Assembly: GCA_033398695.1 (NCBI GenBank)
Contig: CM065812.1
Coordinates: 137,150,858-137,214,857, forward strand
Length of the DNA: 64,000 nucleotides
Source: Orobanche coerulescens
Taxonomy: Eukaryota; Streptophyta; Magnoliopsida; Lamiales; Orobanchaceae
Direction: 5' to 3'
The translations under genes and the position numbers were made by a program. The notes beneath the pieces were generated by a model. The model was not told the origin of the DNA, did no database searches, and saw only the letters and a list, made by a program, of their open reading frames with translations. This document shows positions 1-10,875 of this stretch, piece by piece. Each line of letters opens with the position of its first letter. Position 1 is the stretch's first letter.

Positions 1-152
1 TCTTTTGGACCTCGAGTCCCAATTTACAAAACCTTTTCGTAGTCGTTAGGGCCTCAGCCCGATTCTCATTTTAAAACACACTAGATAAGATATCATTATG
101 AGTCTGAGACCCATATTTAAAATGTTATCCAAACAATCACAGTTATACGATC

Positions 153-350
153 ATTGTTCGTACACATCATGTACCGAACTCCGGAGGCCTCGACGGACCT
201 TACCCGGACCACACGCACTGTTCGTAAATATCATGTACCGAACTCTGGAGGCCTCGACGGACCTTACTCGGACCACACGCACTGTTCGTACACATCATGT
301 ACCGAACTCCAGAGGCCTCGTCAGATCCTACCTGGATCACACACACACAC
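153..350 (-). repeat. 64-bp tandem repeat, about three copies, in LTR leader
   Basis: The phrase GTACCGAACTC recurs at 171, 235 and 299, an exact 64-bp period, with GGAGGCCTCGACGGACC in each copy (the third is altered). The last copy runs into a short (CA)n. The core GGTCCGTCGAGG (minus strand) resembles the tandem repeats at equivalent places in the other gypsy LTRs (16245-16403 and 41186-41325). Confidence 0.85.
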
Positions 351-1230
351 ACATTGACACAACACAACTCATAATCATCAAATATCAAGCCATTTCACAT
401 TACATCGAAATGTAAAATCAAGTATGTAAACCAATACAACACAAATATCATAATCATCACAACAACTCAACAATGACCAACCACGCCCGGCACAGACTTA
501 GATGATTTACACATCCAACACAATTCCACAATGTTAACTAAGTGAAGGTATTATCGTTACCATCAATCGTTCGTAATAATCAATTCATACGAAGCATATT
601 CACTAAGATAAATCAATTCATCATAACCATAACACGACGTCCCTATTCACAAGACACAATTCGTATAGTAAAATACTTGCCTTAATAACCGCTACCGAAT
701 ACTCCGAAGAACACGGTTCGACCGGGAAGCTCGGACCCCAAAGAAGGCAACGAACGGAAGGGTTCCGACTCGAGTTCTTCACAAGAAATTCATTCCTAAG
801 TCACAACGATATCATTTCAATCACAATTCTACGAAAACGTATAGAACTTCCCAAGTTCTACCCATTGAAGCATTTTATCAGACACTTTGAGGGCATAGTC
901 CAATTTAATCGATTAACGGAGAAATACTCGAATTTGTTCCACAAAACTTCAAGGGTAATGAATGATTTCGAGATTACAGCAAAGTTCTATCAATAATATG
1001 AACTAAAACGAATCAAATCACCCAAAACATCAAGAAGCTTCAAAATTTCCGAAAACCAAGAGTTTAGGTGTTCTTACATTCGATCCGAGCGGAAGATGAT
1101 GTTTTCCATGAATCAAACTTCCAAAACATGTTGCTCTATGATGTTCCCATCCAAATCCATCCATCTCTGATGAAAAATCGCGAAGGAAACGAAGAAAATA
1201 GGTGAAATGGCCAAGTGACTCGGTCCAGGC

Positions 1231-1387
1231 CTTAAATAGGCCGAGACCTGCCGGTCACTTACGTACGTAATCGGTCATGGCTTACGACCGTAACCGGCCA
1301 TGGCCGAACTTTCTGTCCAGTTCTGCCGGCATCATTACGTATGTTACCGGCTAGTCCTTACGTACGTAACGCGCCTTACGGCCGTAA
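1231..1387 (-). promoter_or_regulatory. LTR promoter: TATA-like box with upstream palindromes
   Basis: On the minus strand TATTTAAG (1238-1231) is a TATA-like box. Directly upstream of it lie TTACGTACGTAA at 1259-1270 and 1358-1369 and TTACGGCCGTAA at 1376-1387, all perfect 12-bp palindromes, with decayed relatives between them. The order, array then TATA, matches G1, G2, G3 and G0. Function is inferred from position only. Confidence 0.55.
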
Positions 1388-1930
1388 CTGCCGTCCCATA
1401 GCGGTCGTTACTCGGCCAGGTCTTGCCAGCCGGGACTCGGTCGATCCGACGGTCCGGAAAATCCCGAAACTCAGACCTGAATATAAACCGAAGATACGAT
1501 TACGAAGTACTCGCAAAGACAAATCTAAGCACTAAGAGAACACATGATTCCGACCAACCGAGGGCTCGAAATTCGACAACGGAAGTAATTACCCCAAACT
1601 TTGGGAAATTACGAAAACGGCCCAAAACATCCGGAATACACGATGCAAGATCGAAACACCAAGCCAAAGCTTGCAACATGAATAATAACATTAAATGAAC
1701 TTATGAGAAACTCGAAACAACATTTTCGGACGATATTCGCAAGAATCAAACTCAATTGCGGAAAGTCGTTTAAGAACACGGAACTCAACAAAACGATACC
1801 GAAACGAACTCGAATGACGAAAAGTGCAGAATTGATCATTCTCGGAACGACGAAATGGTCACAACAGAGTTATTAAGGTGTACTTCCGCAAAAGAGAAAT
1901 TTACCAGAAATCAAAATTGCGGATATTACA

Positions 1931-2991
1931 ATTTCTGCGTTATCGCACATGTGCGAGCTGTTAGAGCTTGGGTTGGTATGACCGTGTGCATCGGTGATTG
2001 TTCTATTATGTGTTGGTTGTTTAATGTATTATTACCTTGCTTCCGTTTTCTGTGAATTTCGTGGACGAGGTCGAAGGTAATACCCATACTATTTTGACTT
2101 CTGTATTTTCTCTTTCTCCATTCTTTTGACTCGCTCGTGTTCGTTGATACTTTCTGAACTTATTCTGTATTTTGGTTTTTATCGTTCGAAAGAGCCGTGA
2201 CCTTGTGTTGGATCGATCTGGTTATCGCTGTGACTTTTCTGAGTTCGGTTCGATTCTTGTGAACCTTGTTCAAAAGTAACATCTTTTAGTTTCTACCGGC
2301 TCTTTTAATGTCTTGAGTTAAGTGTGATCTTGGGGGTGTTGTTCGATCATTGTTGTTCGACCGTTATTGTTTGACCATTGTTGTTTGATCATTGTTGTTC
2401 GATCCTTGTTTTTCGATCGTTCTGTTTGATTATTTTGGTTGTCTGACTATTGTTGCCTGATCTCGTACCACGAAGAGTGGCCGATCACCGTTAGTCAGCT
2501 GTTTCGTTTGTGGTCAATTAGGACACCGAGCCTTGCATTGCGGGACAATAACTGGGAGGTTCGGGAATCGAGTTTGCATCTCTGCTCCGAAGGGACACGG
2601 AGATGCCTATTGTGGTTTTCGAGAACTTCGACGCGGTCAGAGATTTCTGTGGTTGCCTTTGCGGATTGTTGTGCGCCTCATTCTACTATGCGTGTTTTCG
2701 TGTAATAGGCGCATTTTGTCACTTGATGGTTCGGATAATTGACTTGATTGCGTTATCCGGTTGGTGGTGCTTGGCACTTGGTGATCGTGTTTTGTCCTTG
2801 CTTGTGACGTGGTGATGATTGTCGTTGAGCATACTTTCGCGCTGTATGCCTCCTTCCGTTCTTGTAACGTTTCGCCGGTGGGCGTAAGTTGCACGGTTCT
2901 TGTGTATCTCGTTGAGATGTTCCTGGTGGGATATTGCTTCTCCCTACTTGTTTTAAGTTTCGGGACGAAACTTCTTTTAAGAAGGGTAGTA
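1931..2991 (+). pseudogene. Remnant gypsy interior (gag zinc knuckle, then polypurine tract)
   Basis: Two landmarks survive. Codons 2500-2541 encode CFVCGQLGHRALHC, a perfect CX2CX4HX4C retroviral-type zinc knuckle of gag. At the end, GTTTCGGGACGAAACTTC followed by the purine-rich AAGAAGGGTAG leads straight into the LTR start TGTAATATCC at 2992; this is the usual end of pol and polypurine tract in this gypsy group. Only about 450 bp separate knuckle and tract, so nearly all of pol is deleted. Around 2340-2430 there are degenerate repeats of a TGTTCGACC-type phrase. The 192-codon minus-strand frame over 2637-3215 is antisense noise. Confidence 0.6.
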
Positions 2992-3385
2992 TGTAATATC
3001 CGCAATTTTTGATTTTCGGTAAATTTCTTTTTTTTTGGCAGGAGTCCGTTGTAACGGCTCGCCTGTGACCGTTTCGCCATTATGAGAATGATTAATTCTA
3101 CACTTTTTGACATTTGATTTCGTTTCGATGTCGTTTTGCTGAGTTCTGTGCTTTTGGCGACTTTTCCGCGTTTGATTTCGATTCTCACGAATCTCATTCG
3201 AAACTCTTGTTTCATGTTCCCCGTAAGTCCGTTTAACCTTGTTAGACGTGTTGTGAACTTTGGTTTGGTTATTGGATCACGTATCGTGATTTTCGGGCAT
3301 TTTGGGTCATTTTGTAATTTCCCAAAATGTCGGTATCCGCCTTCGTATTTGTTGTCTTGACCCTTTTATGGACGCGTGTGACTAA
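2992..3385 (+). repeat. G0 gypsy LTR, first segment (U3 start)
   Basis: It opens TGTAATATCCGC right after the polypurine tract and aligns, with decay, to the reverse complement of 1-1930 and of 49407-50047. The LTR is broken at 3385 by the copia pair and appears to resume at 39485: GCGAGCATTTCGT there aligns with GCGAGTACTTCGT at the equivalent place in the inverted relatives. The target was therefore an existing gypsy LTR. Confidence 0.65.
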
Positions 3386-5331
3386 TGTTAGGGATATGCC
3401 CTCGAAATGCCACTCAGAGGATGAGAGAGTGAGAGCATATGTATTATAATTATGAATATTTAACAAGGCAAAAATTATTTCTATGTTATTGTATATCACT
3501 GGCATTGTGATTTGGTATATAGAATAATAGTCCTTGTATTTGAGAGCAAACATTCTACTTCTTATGGAGATAAGGAGATAGGCACTAGAAGTGTTTAGAG
3601 CTCGAATGCTTAACTCGTTCGCAAGTCGATAAAACTTAACTGGGCAATAAGTTTAGACAAGACTTGTACAACGTGTACTTTGACATGTAGAGTGCCGGTA
3701 TTCATTAAGGGTTAGTGGGAGCACAAGTTATCGGTATGCTAGTGAGATTAGTATACTCGAACATGACTCACCTCGATTCGGTCACATTGATATCACTCAC
3801 GGATTCTCAATGACTGGATCGAAAGGTTTTGATAGGTATACGTGGACCTTTGACTTGAGGTTTCAGTAGGAGATGTGCTTGTGACATTAAGTTAGTCATT
3901 AGAGTAGTTCGATCCAATCGCCGGTGGGTGGGGTCAACCTAGAAATGCAACTTAGTGGGCAAGTAGCAGTCTCTACTGAATACCAAGATAGAATTCTTTC
4001 TCCTGTAAGTGAGCAGGTAAATGTCCTATGCGGTTAATGGCAAATGAGATTATAAGTCTTTGGCCAAAGCAATTAGAGCTAGTTGTATTTGATACACGAG
4101 AGCTCGATGATCTCAATTTGCATTAACAGAAAGCATAGATCCAAGTTACAGTAGGGTTTGACTTTACCGTGACCCTAATACTTGACCGGGACATATGATT
4201 GAAGGGTTTATACGTATACGGTATTCACGACATAATAGTTTTGGAATGATCCGATCATTCGTTCTTAGTTGGGTTACGGTACGAAGCACTAGACTAGCTA
4301 AGTGTTACCCGTACTCCTTGGTTCCTCCCATTGCCGACTAAGACGGACCTACGGAGTCGCGCATAAGGATATTGGATGGATAAATATGTATTTATGATCT
4401 CCTCATTAATATTGGATATTAGATATCTAATTTGATTTATTTGATAAATCATGCGGTCTAGTGAATTGAAATTAATTACCGGGTAATTAATTTAATTCAT
4501 AAATAATTATTTCTTGAAAATATATTATTATAATTTTATATTTGATAAAATTAATTAATTAGATTAATTAATTAAGTATAAATACATTTGGGATAAAACG
4601 CAGTGTATTTAACGGACTAGACACGCGAATGTTCGGTACACGAACCGAGTAGCTTGGCTCGTTTTCTCACCTAAACTCAAGTGGGCCACCCACCTCTCAT
4701 GCTTGGAAATTCACATTGTGTTGTGTGGGGTGTGTTAGTCATATTTTACAAAGTTGAGGACAAAATGCATGATATTTGGAATCTAATCATTTTGATATCA
4801 ATCAGTATTATATATTGAGATGTCTTTCACACCTCATAGATGAGTTGAAAAACACACCCCACAAAGACTTGTTCAGCCGTGAGAGAACTGAGGAGGAGGA
4901 GAAAAATTTATTTTCTTTTTCTTGTTCATTTTTTAGAGAAAGAAAAGGAAGAAGAGAAGAGAAGAAAAATATCGTATCAATTCCTAGCCGTGTTCTTTGA
5001 GAACGAATTAATATTTTATTTTTCCGATCAATATCCGACGCGTGATAACGTAGAGACATTCGGCATTTTCGGTGTTGGATCATTCAACAAGCTACAACGA
5101 ATTGGATTCGTGTTCGTGTCGGTAATCGAGAAAAGGCTTGCTCGGTTTTTTTTTTCTTCGAAGATTATATTACCAAAGGACTACGAGGGTAAGTATTCTT
5201 TGATTCTCTTCCTCGTTATTTATATTCATTTATATGATGCTTGATCGGTCCGTTTTTGGGGTTTGGTTTTATCCGGTTGGACCGGTTTATTTTCCGCTGC
5301 GTAATTGAATTTTAATCACCGAATCCGAACA
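3386..5331 (+). repeat. Copia C1 5' LTR
   Basis: It begins TGTTAGGGATATGCC and ends CGAACA just before the primer site; 1946 bp. It is repeated at 10876-12809 and 37576-39484. A TATA box lies at 4577-4584. The U3 is AT-rich with TTAATTAATTA repeats at about 4545-4575. The 74-codon frame at 4776-5000 recurs in all three LTR copies but is simply LTR sequence. Confidence 0.9.
4577..4584 (+). promoter_or_regulatory. TATA box of copia LTR
   Basis: TATAAATA sits after AT-rich TTAATTAATTAAG and before ACATTTGGG. The same box is at 12066-12073 and 38769-38776 in the other LTR copies, so it marks the U3/R promoter of this family. Confidence 0.7.
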
Positions 5332-5332
5332 G

Positions 5333-5347
5333 TGGTATCGGAGAGAG
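5333..5347 (+). other. Primer binding site (initiator Met tRNA type)
   Basis: TGGTATCGGAGAGAG one base after the LTR end matches the plant initiator-Met-tRNA primer site pattern TGGTATCRGAG. It sets the LTR/interior boundary. Confidence 0.85.
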
Positions 5348-6866
5348 AGGTCTATGCAATCCTATATTCGATATTTGCATTTGGAATGCTTTATTATTTT
5401 TCTATGATTTAGAATCATAATCGTTTTAATTGTTGATGTTTAATTGTTCATCTAAAAATTATTTTTCATGATTTTATGTTACAATATAAATCTATTTTTC
5501 TTTTGAAAAACTGATTTAATTGTGTAATATAGAAATTAGAAAAATATTATTTTTGGATTCGGGACGAAAAAATAAGCCGGAAAATTGGACCCAAGAAATT
5601 TCTGACGCTGGCTACCGGGTCAATGGGATGGTCCGGGTCAATGGTCAATGACTGGTCATTGCCTGGCCGGGCAGCCTTCGTCAGGGCTTGGCCCGGGCCT
5701 TGTGTTTTTCGACTCCGTTTTTATATTTCATTCGGTAAATTAATTTTCCATAAATTAAATTGGATTTAGTTTGACTAAAATATAATTATGGTAATTTTAT
5801 TTTAAGGGAATTAATTTATTGAAATATTTATTTTGTTCGGAGCAAATTAAAATTAACGGTTAAGTGAATTAATTGGATTAATTCTAATTGTTGAATTAAT
5901 TTTTGTTGATTAGATCAATTTTAGATTAATCATTATTGCCATTTATTTTAATGTAATTGTTGCATTAAGTTTGAATGGGGATGTAGTTCATGGACCTAGT
6001 TTTGAATCGTTTGTTTTGTTCGATTGGGTTGTAAAGGCCGTTTTGAGCCTATTTATTTTACTAGAAAATTTGTATAAGATGCAATTTTTCAAATGTAAAA
6101 TTTATATGTAATGACGAAGACCGGAGGAAGATCCGCTCGAGTAGACGAAAATTCAAGACCGAAGACATGTAATTAGATTACGATGTTTTTGTTCTATGAA
6201 CGGTCCATGAACTGCATGTTGTTATTTTTAGGTTGTGTATGTTTTCATATTGTATGACAAACAAACAAACCGACAAACCGCGCTTATAAACGGATTAATA
6301 TGCAAAGTGTAACATATAATCGCGTTAATACTCCCACTTACAAACACTAAGTTATAAAGGTTATGAGGTTTCCTACCCTCCGTCAAACTCATGGAAAATT
6401 GAAATCTAAACCGGAATATTATTCTTCCGAGTATGTCGGGGTAATATTTTTGGGGAAAGTTGATAAATTCCTAGAGTGCATTAGATGCCTTTGGTTGTGA
6501 CAAATCAAACCCCTATAAACCGTATTGGTTGCCGGGTAAGATTCAATTGTCAGACTAATAGGAGTTGACGGTTTAAACTTAGGTAGTTCAGCGAGCCATA
6601 GAAACTGAATGGGTTGAGGGCAAGTGAACTAGGGGTAAAATAAAATCGAATCATCTATTAGATGGGTTGGTGTTAGACACCACTTTATAAAGAATAATAG
6701 AATAGAAACCGTATGGGTTGGCCTCTATTAAACTTTGTAAAGAAATCGATCACCACTATGAAGTCACCCAAGACTTTCGGATTTAATATGGGAGTGTGTA
6801 AATGCCGATAAAATAGTGGGAGCTGAGTTATGAATAAAGAAAGTCCTTAAATTATTTACTCGGATC
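5348..6866 (+). other. Copia C1 untranslated leader
   Basis: About 1.5 kb of AT-rich sequence between primer site and gag. No frame of note. It is closely matched by the C2 leader 12826-14316, except that C1 carries a different GC-rich insert around 5590-5700. A polypurine-like stretch AGTGGGAGCTGAG lies shortly before gag (6816-6830). Confidence 0.7.
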
Positions 6867-7622
6867 ATGATTAAACAATCACTAACGAATCATAAATTAT
6901 TCTCTGCAGTTAACAAAACTCTCAATATGACAATGAACCCACTCGCTATACTACTTGAAAAGAACGTCCTGACTGGTCCGAACTATATGGACTGGCTTCG
7001 GAACTTGAGGATTGTCCTAACTATGGAAATGCTGGGATACGTCTTGGAGGCGGACATGCCAGCGGCTCCTGCAAGAACCCGAGCCAATCAGGAAGATGTC
7101 GATGCCCATGAGAAATGGGTAAAAGACGACATAAGAGTGCGAGGGTTCATGTTAGGCTCAATGACCAATGAGCTTCAACGAGCCCATGAAAATATGACAT
7201 CTTCGAGAGCCATCTTATCGCAACTGGCTGAGCTCTATGGAGAGCATAGCCGAACTGCTAGATATGAGATATCGAAGCAATTATTCGGCGCCAGGATGAA
7301 GGAAAGAGAGAGGGTTGGGGACCATGTCCTCAAGATGATCTCGATGATTGAGAGATTGGAAGCTCTGGATTTTCAGATGCATGCATCTCTCCAAACTGAC
7401 CTTATCCTGCAGTCACTTCCTGACTCCTTTTCACAATTTGTCATGAACTTTAACTGCAATGAGATTGCATGTAACTTAGCTGGGCTGATGAACAAACTGA
7501 CGATTGCCCAGTCTCAGATGAAGACAAAGGTAAAGGAAGCTGCACTTGTGATTTCTTCTGGGACTTGGAAGTCCAAGAATAATAAGAAAAAAAGACAAGA
7601 AGCAGTTAGGTCCAATAGCTAA
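6867..7622 (+). pseudogene. Copia C1 gag (capsid part)
   Basis: 251 codons of copia gag, which packages element RNA in cytoplasmic particles. The segment LTGPNYMDWLRNLRIVL near residues 36-52 is the conserved N-terminal block of plant copia gag. A start at the internal Met (6927, MTMNPLAILL) fits other copia gags as well as the first Met. An extra A in a run near 7585 relative to C2 shifts the frame, replaces the lysine-rich tail and separates the zinc knuckle, which continues in the next frame. Confidence 0.85.
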
Positions 7623-7650
7623 GATCGACAAGGGAAAGGGCAAGGCTCCA

Positions 7651-8451
7651 ATGGTTCAAAAGAGCAAGGGGGCCAAGAAAATGGATGTATGCCTCAACTG
7701 CGGTGAGCTAGGCCACTGGAAGAGGTACTGTCCAAAGCTTGACCGTAATGCGCCTTCAGGTACGGAACTACTGGTTTTAGAAATAAATTGTTCTGTAACT
7801 GTATATTCTACTTCTTGGATACTTGATTCCGGTGCGAGTTCTCACATTTGTACAATGAATCAGGATCTGGAACGAAGTAGGAAGCTGGATTCAGGGGAGG
7901 TGATGGTCACCGTCGGAAGTGGGCATAGTTTCGAGGCTTCTGATATCGGATCCCTTATGTTGGATTTAGAATCTGGTTTTATTCTTACTTTAGATAATGT
8001 ACTTGTTTTGCCCAAGGGGCATAAAAATATTGTATCAACTCCGGTCATGGACCGAAAGGGATTTCACTTCTTTATTGGAGATGGGTCCTGTCGTATTTAT
8101 TTTAAAAATAAATTGGTTGGTACTACTACATTATTAAATGGTTTATACCATTTAAATCTAAAGAATAAAACAACTGTGAACACTATAACTAGGAAGCGTG
8201 GTAGGGATGAAACGAACCAAGCACTTAAGTGGCATCTTAGACTTGGTCATATCGGTCAGACCAAGGTTTATAAAATGGAGAAAGATGGGCTTACGGGTCC
8301 ATTGGGATCAGATCCCTATCCAACTTGTGAATCTTGCCTTCAAGGCAAAATGACTAAGTTACCCTTCGCAGGAACTTTTGAAAGAGCTGCTGAAAAACTT
8401 GGATTGTTCCATACCGACGTCTGTGGCCCTTTTGAAGTTGCACGAGACTGA
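7651..8451 (+). pseudogene. Copia C1 gag knuckle, protease, GAG-pre-integrase
   Basis: Domains in order: zinc knuckle CLNCGELGHWKRYC (7690-7731), aspartic protease with catalytic DSGAS (Asp codon 7825) inside WILDSGASSHIC, and the GAG-pre-integrase zinc domain with WHLRLGHIG and CESCLQGKMTKL (about 8230-8365). The frame ends just after HTDVCGPF, which carries the first integrase Asp. The TGA at 8449-8451 replaces a Gly codon kept in C2. The reading frame actually enters from upstream of 7651 after the gag frameshift. Confidence 0.85.
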
Positions 8452-9270
8452 TTTCAGTATTTCATTACAGTCACTGATGACCATACCAGGTATGGATTCG
8501 TGTATTAAATGAAACATAAGTCTGAAGCTTTTGATAAATTCAAGGAATTTAAAGCCCTAGTTGAAAATCAAACAGGTAACCGTGTTAAGACTCTTCGGTC
8601 AGACCGGGGTGGTGAGTACATAAGTATCGAATTTGATGAGTTCTTAAAAGAGCTAGGAATAGTGTCACAATTCACTCCTCCAACTACTCCACAATTAAAT
8701 GGTGTATCAGAAAAAGGGAACCGAACCTTGTTGGACATGGTTCGCTCCATGCTTAACTATACTGATCTACCGATTTATCTGTGGGGTTACGCGCTCCTTA
8801 CTACTGTGCATATCTTGAACAGATGTCCTTCCAAATCCGTTCCTAAGACTCCACATGAGATGTGGAGAGGTAGGAAACCAAGTCTTAATCACATTAGGAT
8901 TTGGGGATGCCCTGCTTATGTCAAGAAGACTAAAGTAGAGAAATTGGAAACTAGGTCGGTGAAAGGTCGTTTCATAGGATATACAGGGGATTCCATGGGA
9001 TATCTACTTTACATGCACGAAGATCATAGGATCATCGTTGCTATACAAGCACACTTCCTGGAAGATCAGTTTATTCAGGAAGGAGGGGCAGGTAGAAATA
9101 TTTCTTTGGAAGAAATAAAAGAAACACCAAATGAGACACCTATGCAAGATATTAGAACCCAACCTTCTCAAATACAAACACAACCTCGCAAGTCTAGTAG
9201 AATTTCTCAATTACCTGAGAGGTATGGCTATCTGCATCAAGAGGAACTGGGTGTTCATGAGATGACATAA
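8452..9270 (+). pseudogene. Copia C1 integrase
   Basis: Continues the integrase core in the same frame, with a TAA at 8506-8508 (Leu-containing in C2) and a TAA at 9268-9270 (Glu in C2). The second catalytic Asp is in LRSDRGGEY and the Glu in NGVSEKGNRT. The C-terminal part has the WGYALLTTVHILNRCPSK and GRKPSLNHIRIWGCPAYVK segments typical of copia integrase. The triad is D (about 8414), D (about 8608), E (about 8710). Its role would be insertion of element cDNA into the genome. Confidence 0.85.
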
Positions 9271-10320
9271 AGTAGTCAAGAGAATGATCCTTCTACATAC
9301 GACCAAGCGATGGTAGATGTTGACTCCACCAAGTGGCAAGAAGCTATGGAAGCTGAGATAGACTCAATGCATGCTAATCAGGTCTGGACTTTAGTAGATC
9401 GTCCTAAAGGCATAGTGCCTATTGGAAACAAATGGATCTATAAAAGAAAGACTGATGGAGATGGCAAGGTTGATACCTATAAGGCCAGGCTTGTGGCAAA
9501 GGGTTATTCCCAAAGAGAAGGAATCGATTACATCGAGACCTTCTCGCCTGTAGCTATGATTAAGTCTATTTGCATGATGCTTGCCATAGCAGCCCACTTA
9601 GATTATGAAATATGGCAAATTGATGTGAAAACAGCATTCCTAAATAGATTCCTCGAGGAGGAGAATTACATGGAATAGCCTAAGGGATTCATATCTCAAA
9701 CCAATATTCATAAAGTATGCAAACTTCAGCGTGCCATTTATGGACTAAATCAAGCTTCACGGAGTTGGAATCTTCGTTTTAACGAGACAGTCAAAGAGTT
9801 TCATTTTTTCTAAAACGAAGAAGAGCCCTGTATTTACAAGAAGGTTAGTGGGAGCAAAATTGCGTTCTTAATACTATATGTAGATGACATTCTACTTATA
9901 GGAAACGACGTAGGAATGCTCAGTTCTGTGAAAACTTGGCTTTCTAAAGATTTCTCAATGAAAGACTAGAGAGAAGCTACCTATATTCTGGGTATTCATC
10001 TCTACCGGGATAGAGCGAAAATAATGTTAGGTCTTTCCCAAGCCCTCTATATAGAAAAGATCCTGAAGCGATTTAGGATGGAAGATTCTAAAAGAGAGTA
10101 CCTTCCTATGCAACATGGTGTAAAAATTTCCTTAGAGATGTGTCCTCAAAGTGAGGAAGACAGAAAGGAAATGAGTAAGGTGCCCTATGCTTCGGCAGTA
10201 GGTAGCCTCATGTACGCTATGATTTGCACTAGACCGGACATTGCCTATGCTGTGAGCGTAGTAAGTCGGTTTCAGTCAAATCCAGGCAGAACATTGGATC
10301 GTCAGAAAGAACATTCTTAA
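9271..10320 (+). pseudogene. Copia C1 reverse transcriptase
   Basis: RT starts with the conserved KWQEAMEAEIDSMHANQVW block (from about 9330), followed by KWIYKRKT, YKARLVAKGYSQ and the catalytic YVDD at 9877-9888. In-frame stops are TAG 9676-9678 (CAG in C2), TAA 9811-9813 (also TAA in C2) and TAG 9967-9969. After the GSLMYAMICTRPDIAYAVSVVS block an indel at about 10285 shifts the frame relative to C2. It is dead as an enzyme. Confidence 0.85.
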
Positions 10321-10860
10321 GTACCTAAAGAGGACTAAAGACTTGGTTCTTACATACGGCGGTGGAGAAATTAGAGTGATGGGCTATACAGACTAAGATT
10401 TTTCGGGGGACATGGATGCTCAGATGTCCACATCAGGGTATATCTTCACTCTGAATGGTGGGTAGTTTCTTGGAGAAGTTCCAAGCAAAGTTCGACTGCT
10501 ATCTCTACATGTCAAGCCAAATATCAGGCAGCCACGGAGGCTGCTAAAGAAGCTTTTTGGATTAAGAAGTTCACTGAGGAACTTCAAGTGGTTCCTAATG
10601 CGGAGAAGCCCGTGATGCTGTTTTGTGACAACGGCGGAGCTGTTGCACAGGCTAAGGAGCCTAGGGCTCACCACAATACTAAACATATTGCGAGAAAATA
10701 TCAATTTGTGAGAGAAATGGTTCAGGAAGGAAATATTATACTGCAGAGAGTAGACACAGCAAATAACGTTGCTGATCCGCTTACCAAGCTATTATCTCAG
10801 AAGGTCTTAGAGAGACATCTGGAGAGTATGGGTATTAGATACCATAGTTTGTGGCACTGA
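10321..10860 (+). pseudogene. Copia C1 RNase H
   Basis: The RNase H region after RT is broken by a stop near 10396 (GYTD-stop-DFSGD) and by base losses near 10460. The last 90 codons (10588-10860) are open and contain FCDNGGAVAQAKEP and NVADPLTK, the end motifs of copia RNase H. The TGA after HSLWH ends the polyprotein 15 bp before the 3' LTR. Confidence 0.8.
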
Positions 10861-10863
10861 GTG

Positions 10864-10875
10864 CAAGTGGGAGAT
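10864..10875 (+). other. Polypurine tract of C1
   Basis: AAGTGGGAGAT directly precedes the LTR; the same tract is at 37564-37575. It primes plus-strand synthesis and fixes the LTR start at 10876, where the usual TG is mutated to TA. Confidence 0.75.

Larger units (their letters stand above)
1..1930 (-). mobile_element. Partial Tekay-like gypsy LTR, minus orientation
   Basis: This is the U3-proximal part of a long gypsy LTR read on the minus strand; its other end lies beyond the window. The right edge at 1930 ends GCGGATATTACA, the reverse complement of TGTAATATCCGC. The same sequence opens the plus-strand LTR at 2992, and the next several hundred bases also align in part, so the two are one family in opposite orientations. 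Read on the minus strand it holds a palindrome cluster (1259-1387), a TATA-like box (1231-1238), a donor-like AAG|GCAAGT near 680 and a 64-bp tandem repeat (153-350). No polypurine tract or integrase end follows at 1931, so the partner interior, if any, is to the left. Short ORFs here are not credible genes. Confidence 0.7.

Noticed and set aside
98..415. 105-codon frame with repeated CTELRRPRR-type segments
   Set aside because: Generated by the 64-bp tandem repeat in an LTR.
2637..3215. 192-codon minus-strand frame
   Set aside because: Antisense to a decayed gypsy interior and LTR; low-complexity composition, no domain.
4776..5000. 74-codon frame conserved in three copia LTRs
   Set aside because: It is conserved only because the LTRs are copies; it lies in the LTR leader and resembles no known protein.
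5333..5347. tRNA gene fragment
   Set aside because: Only the primer-site complement of initiator Met tRNA is present; no tRNA body or control boxes.
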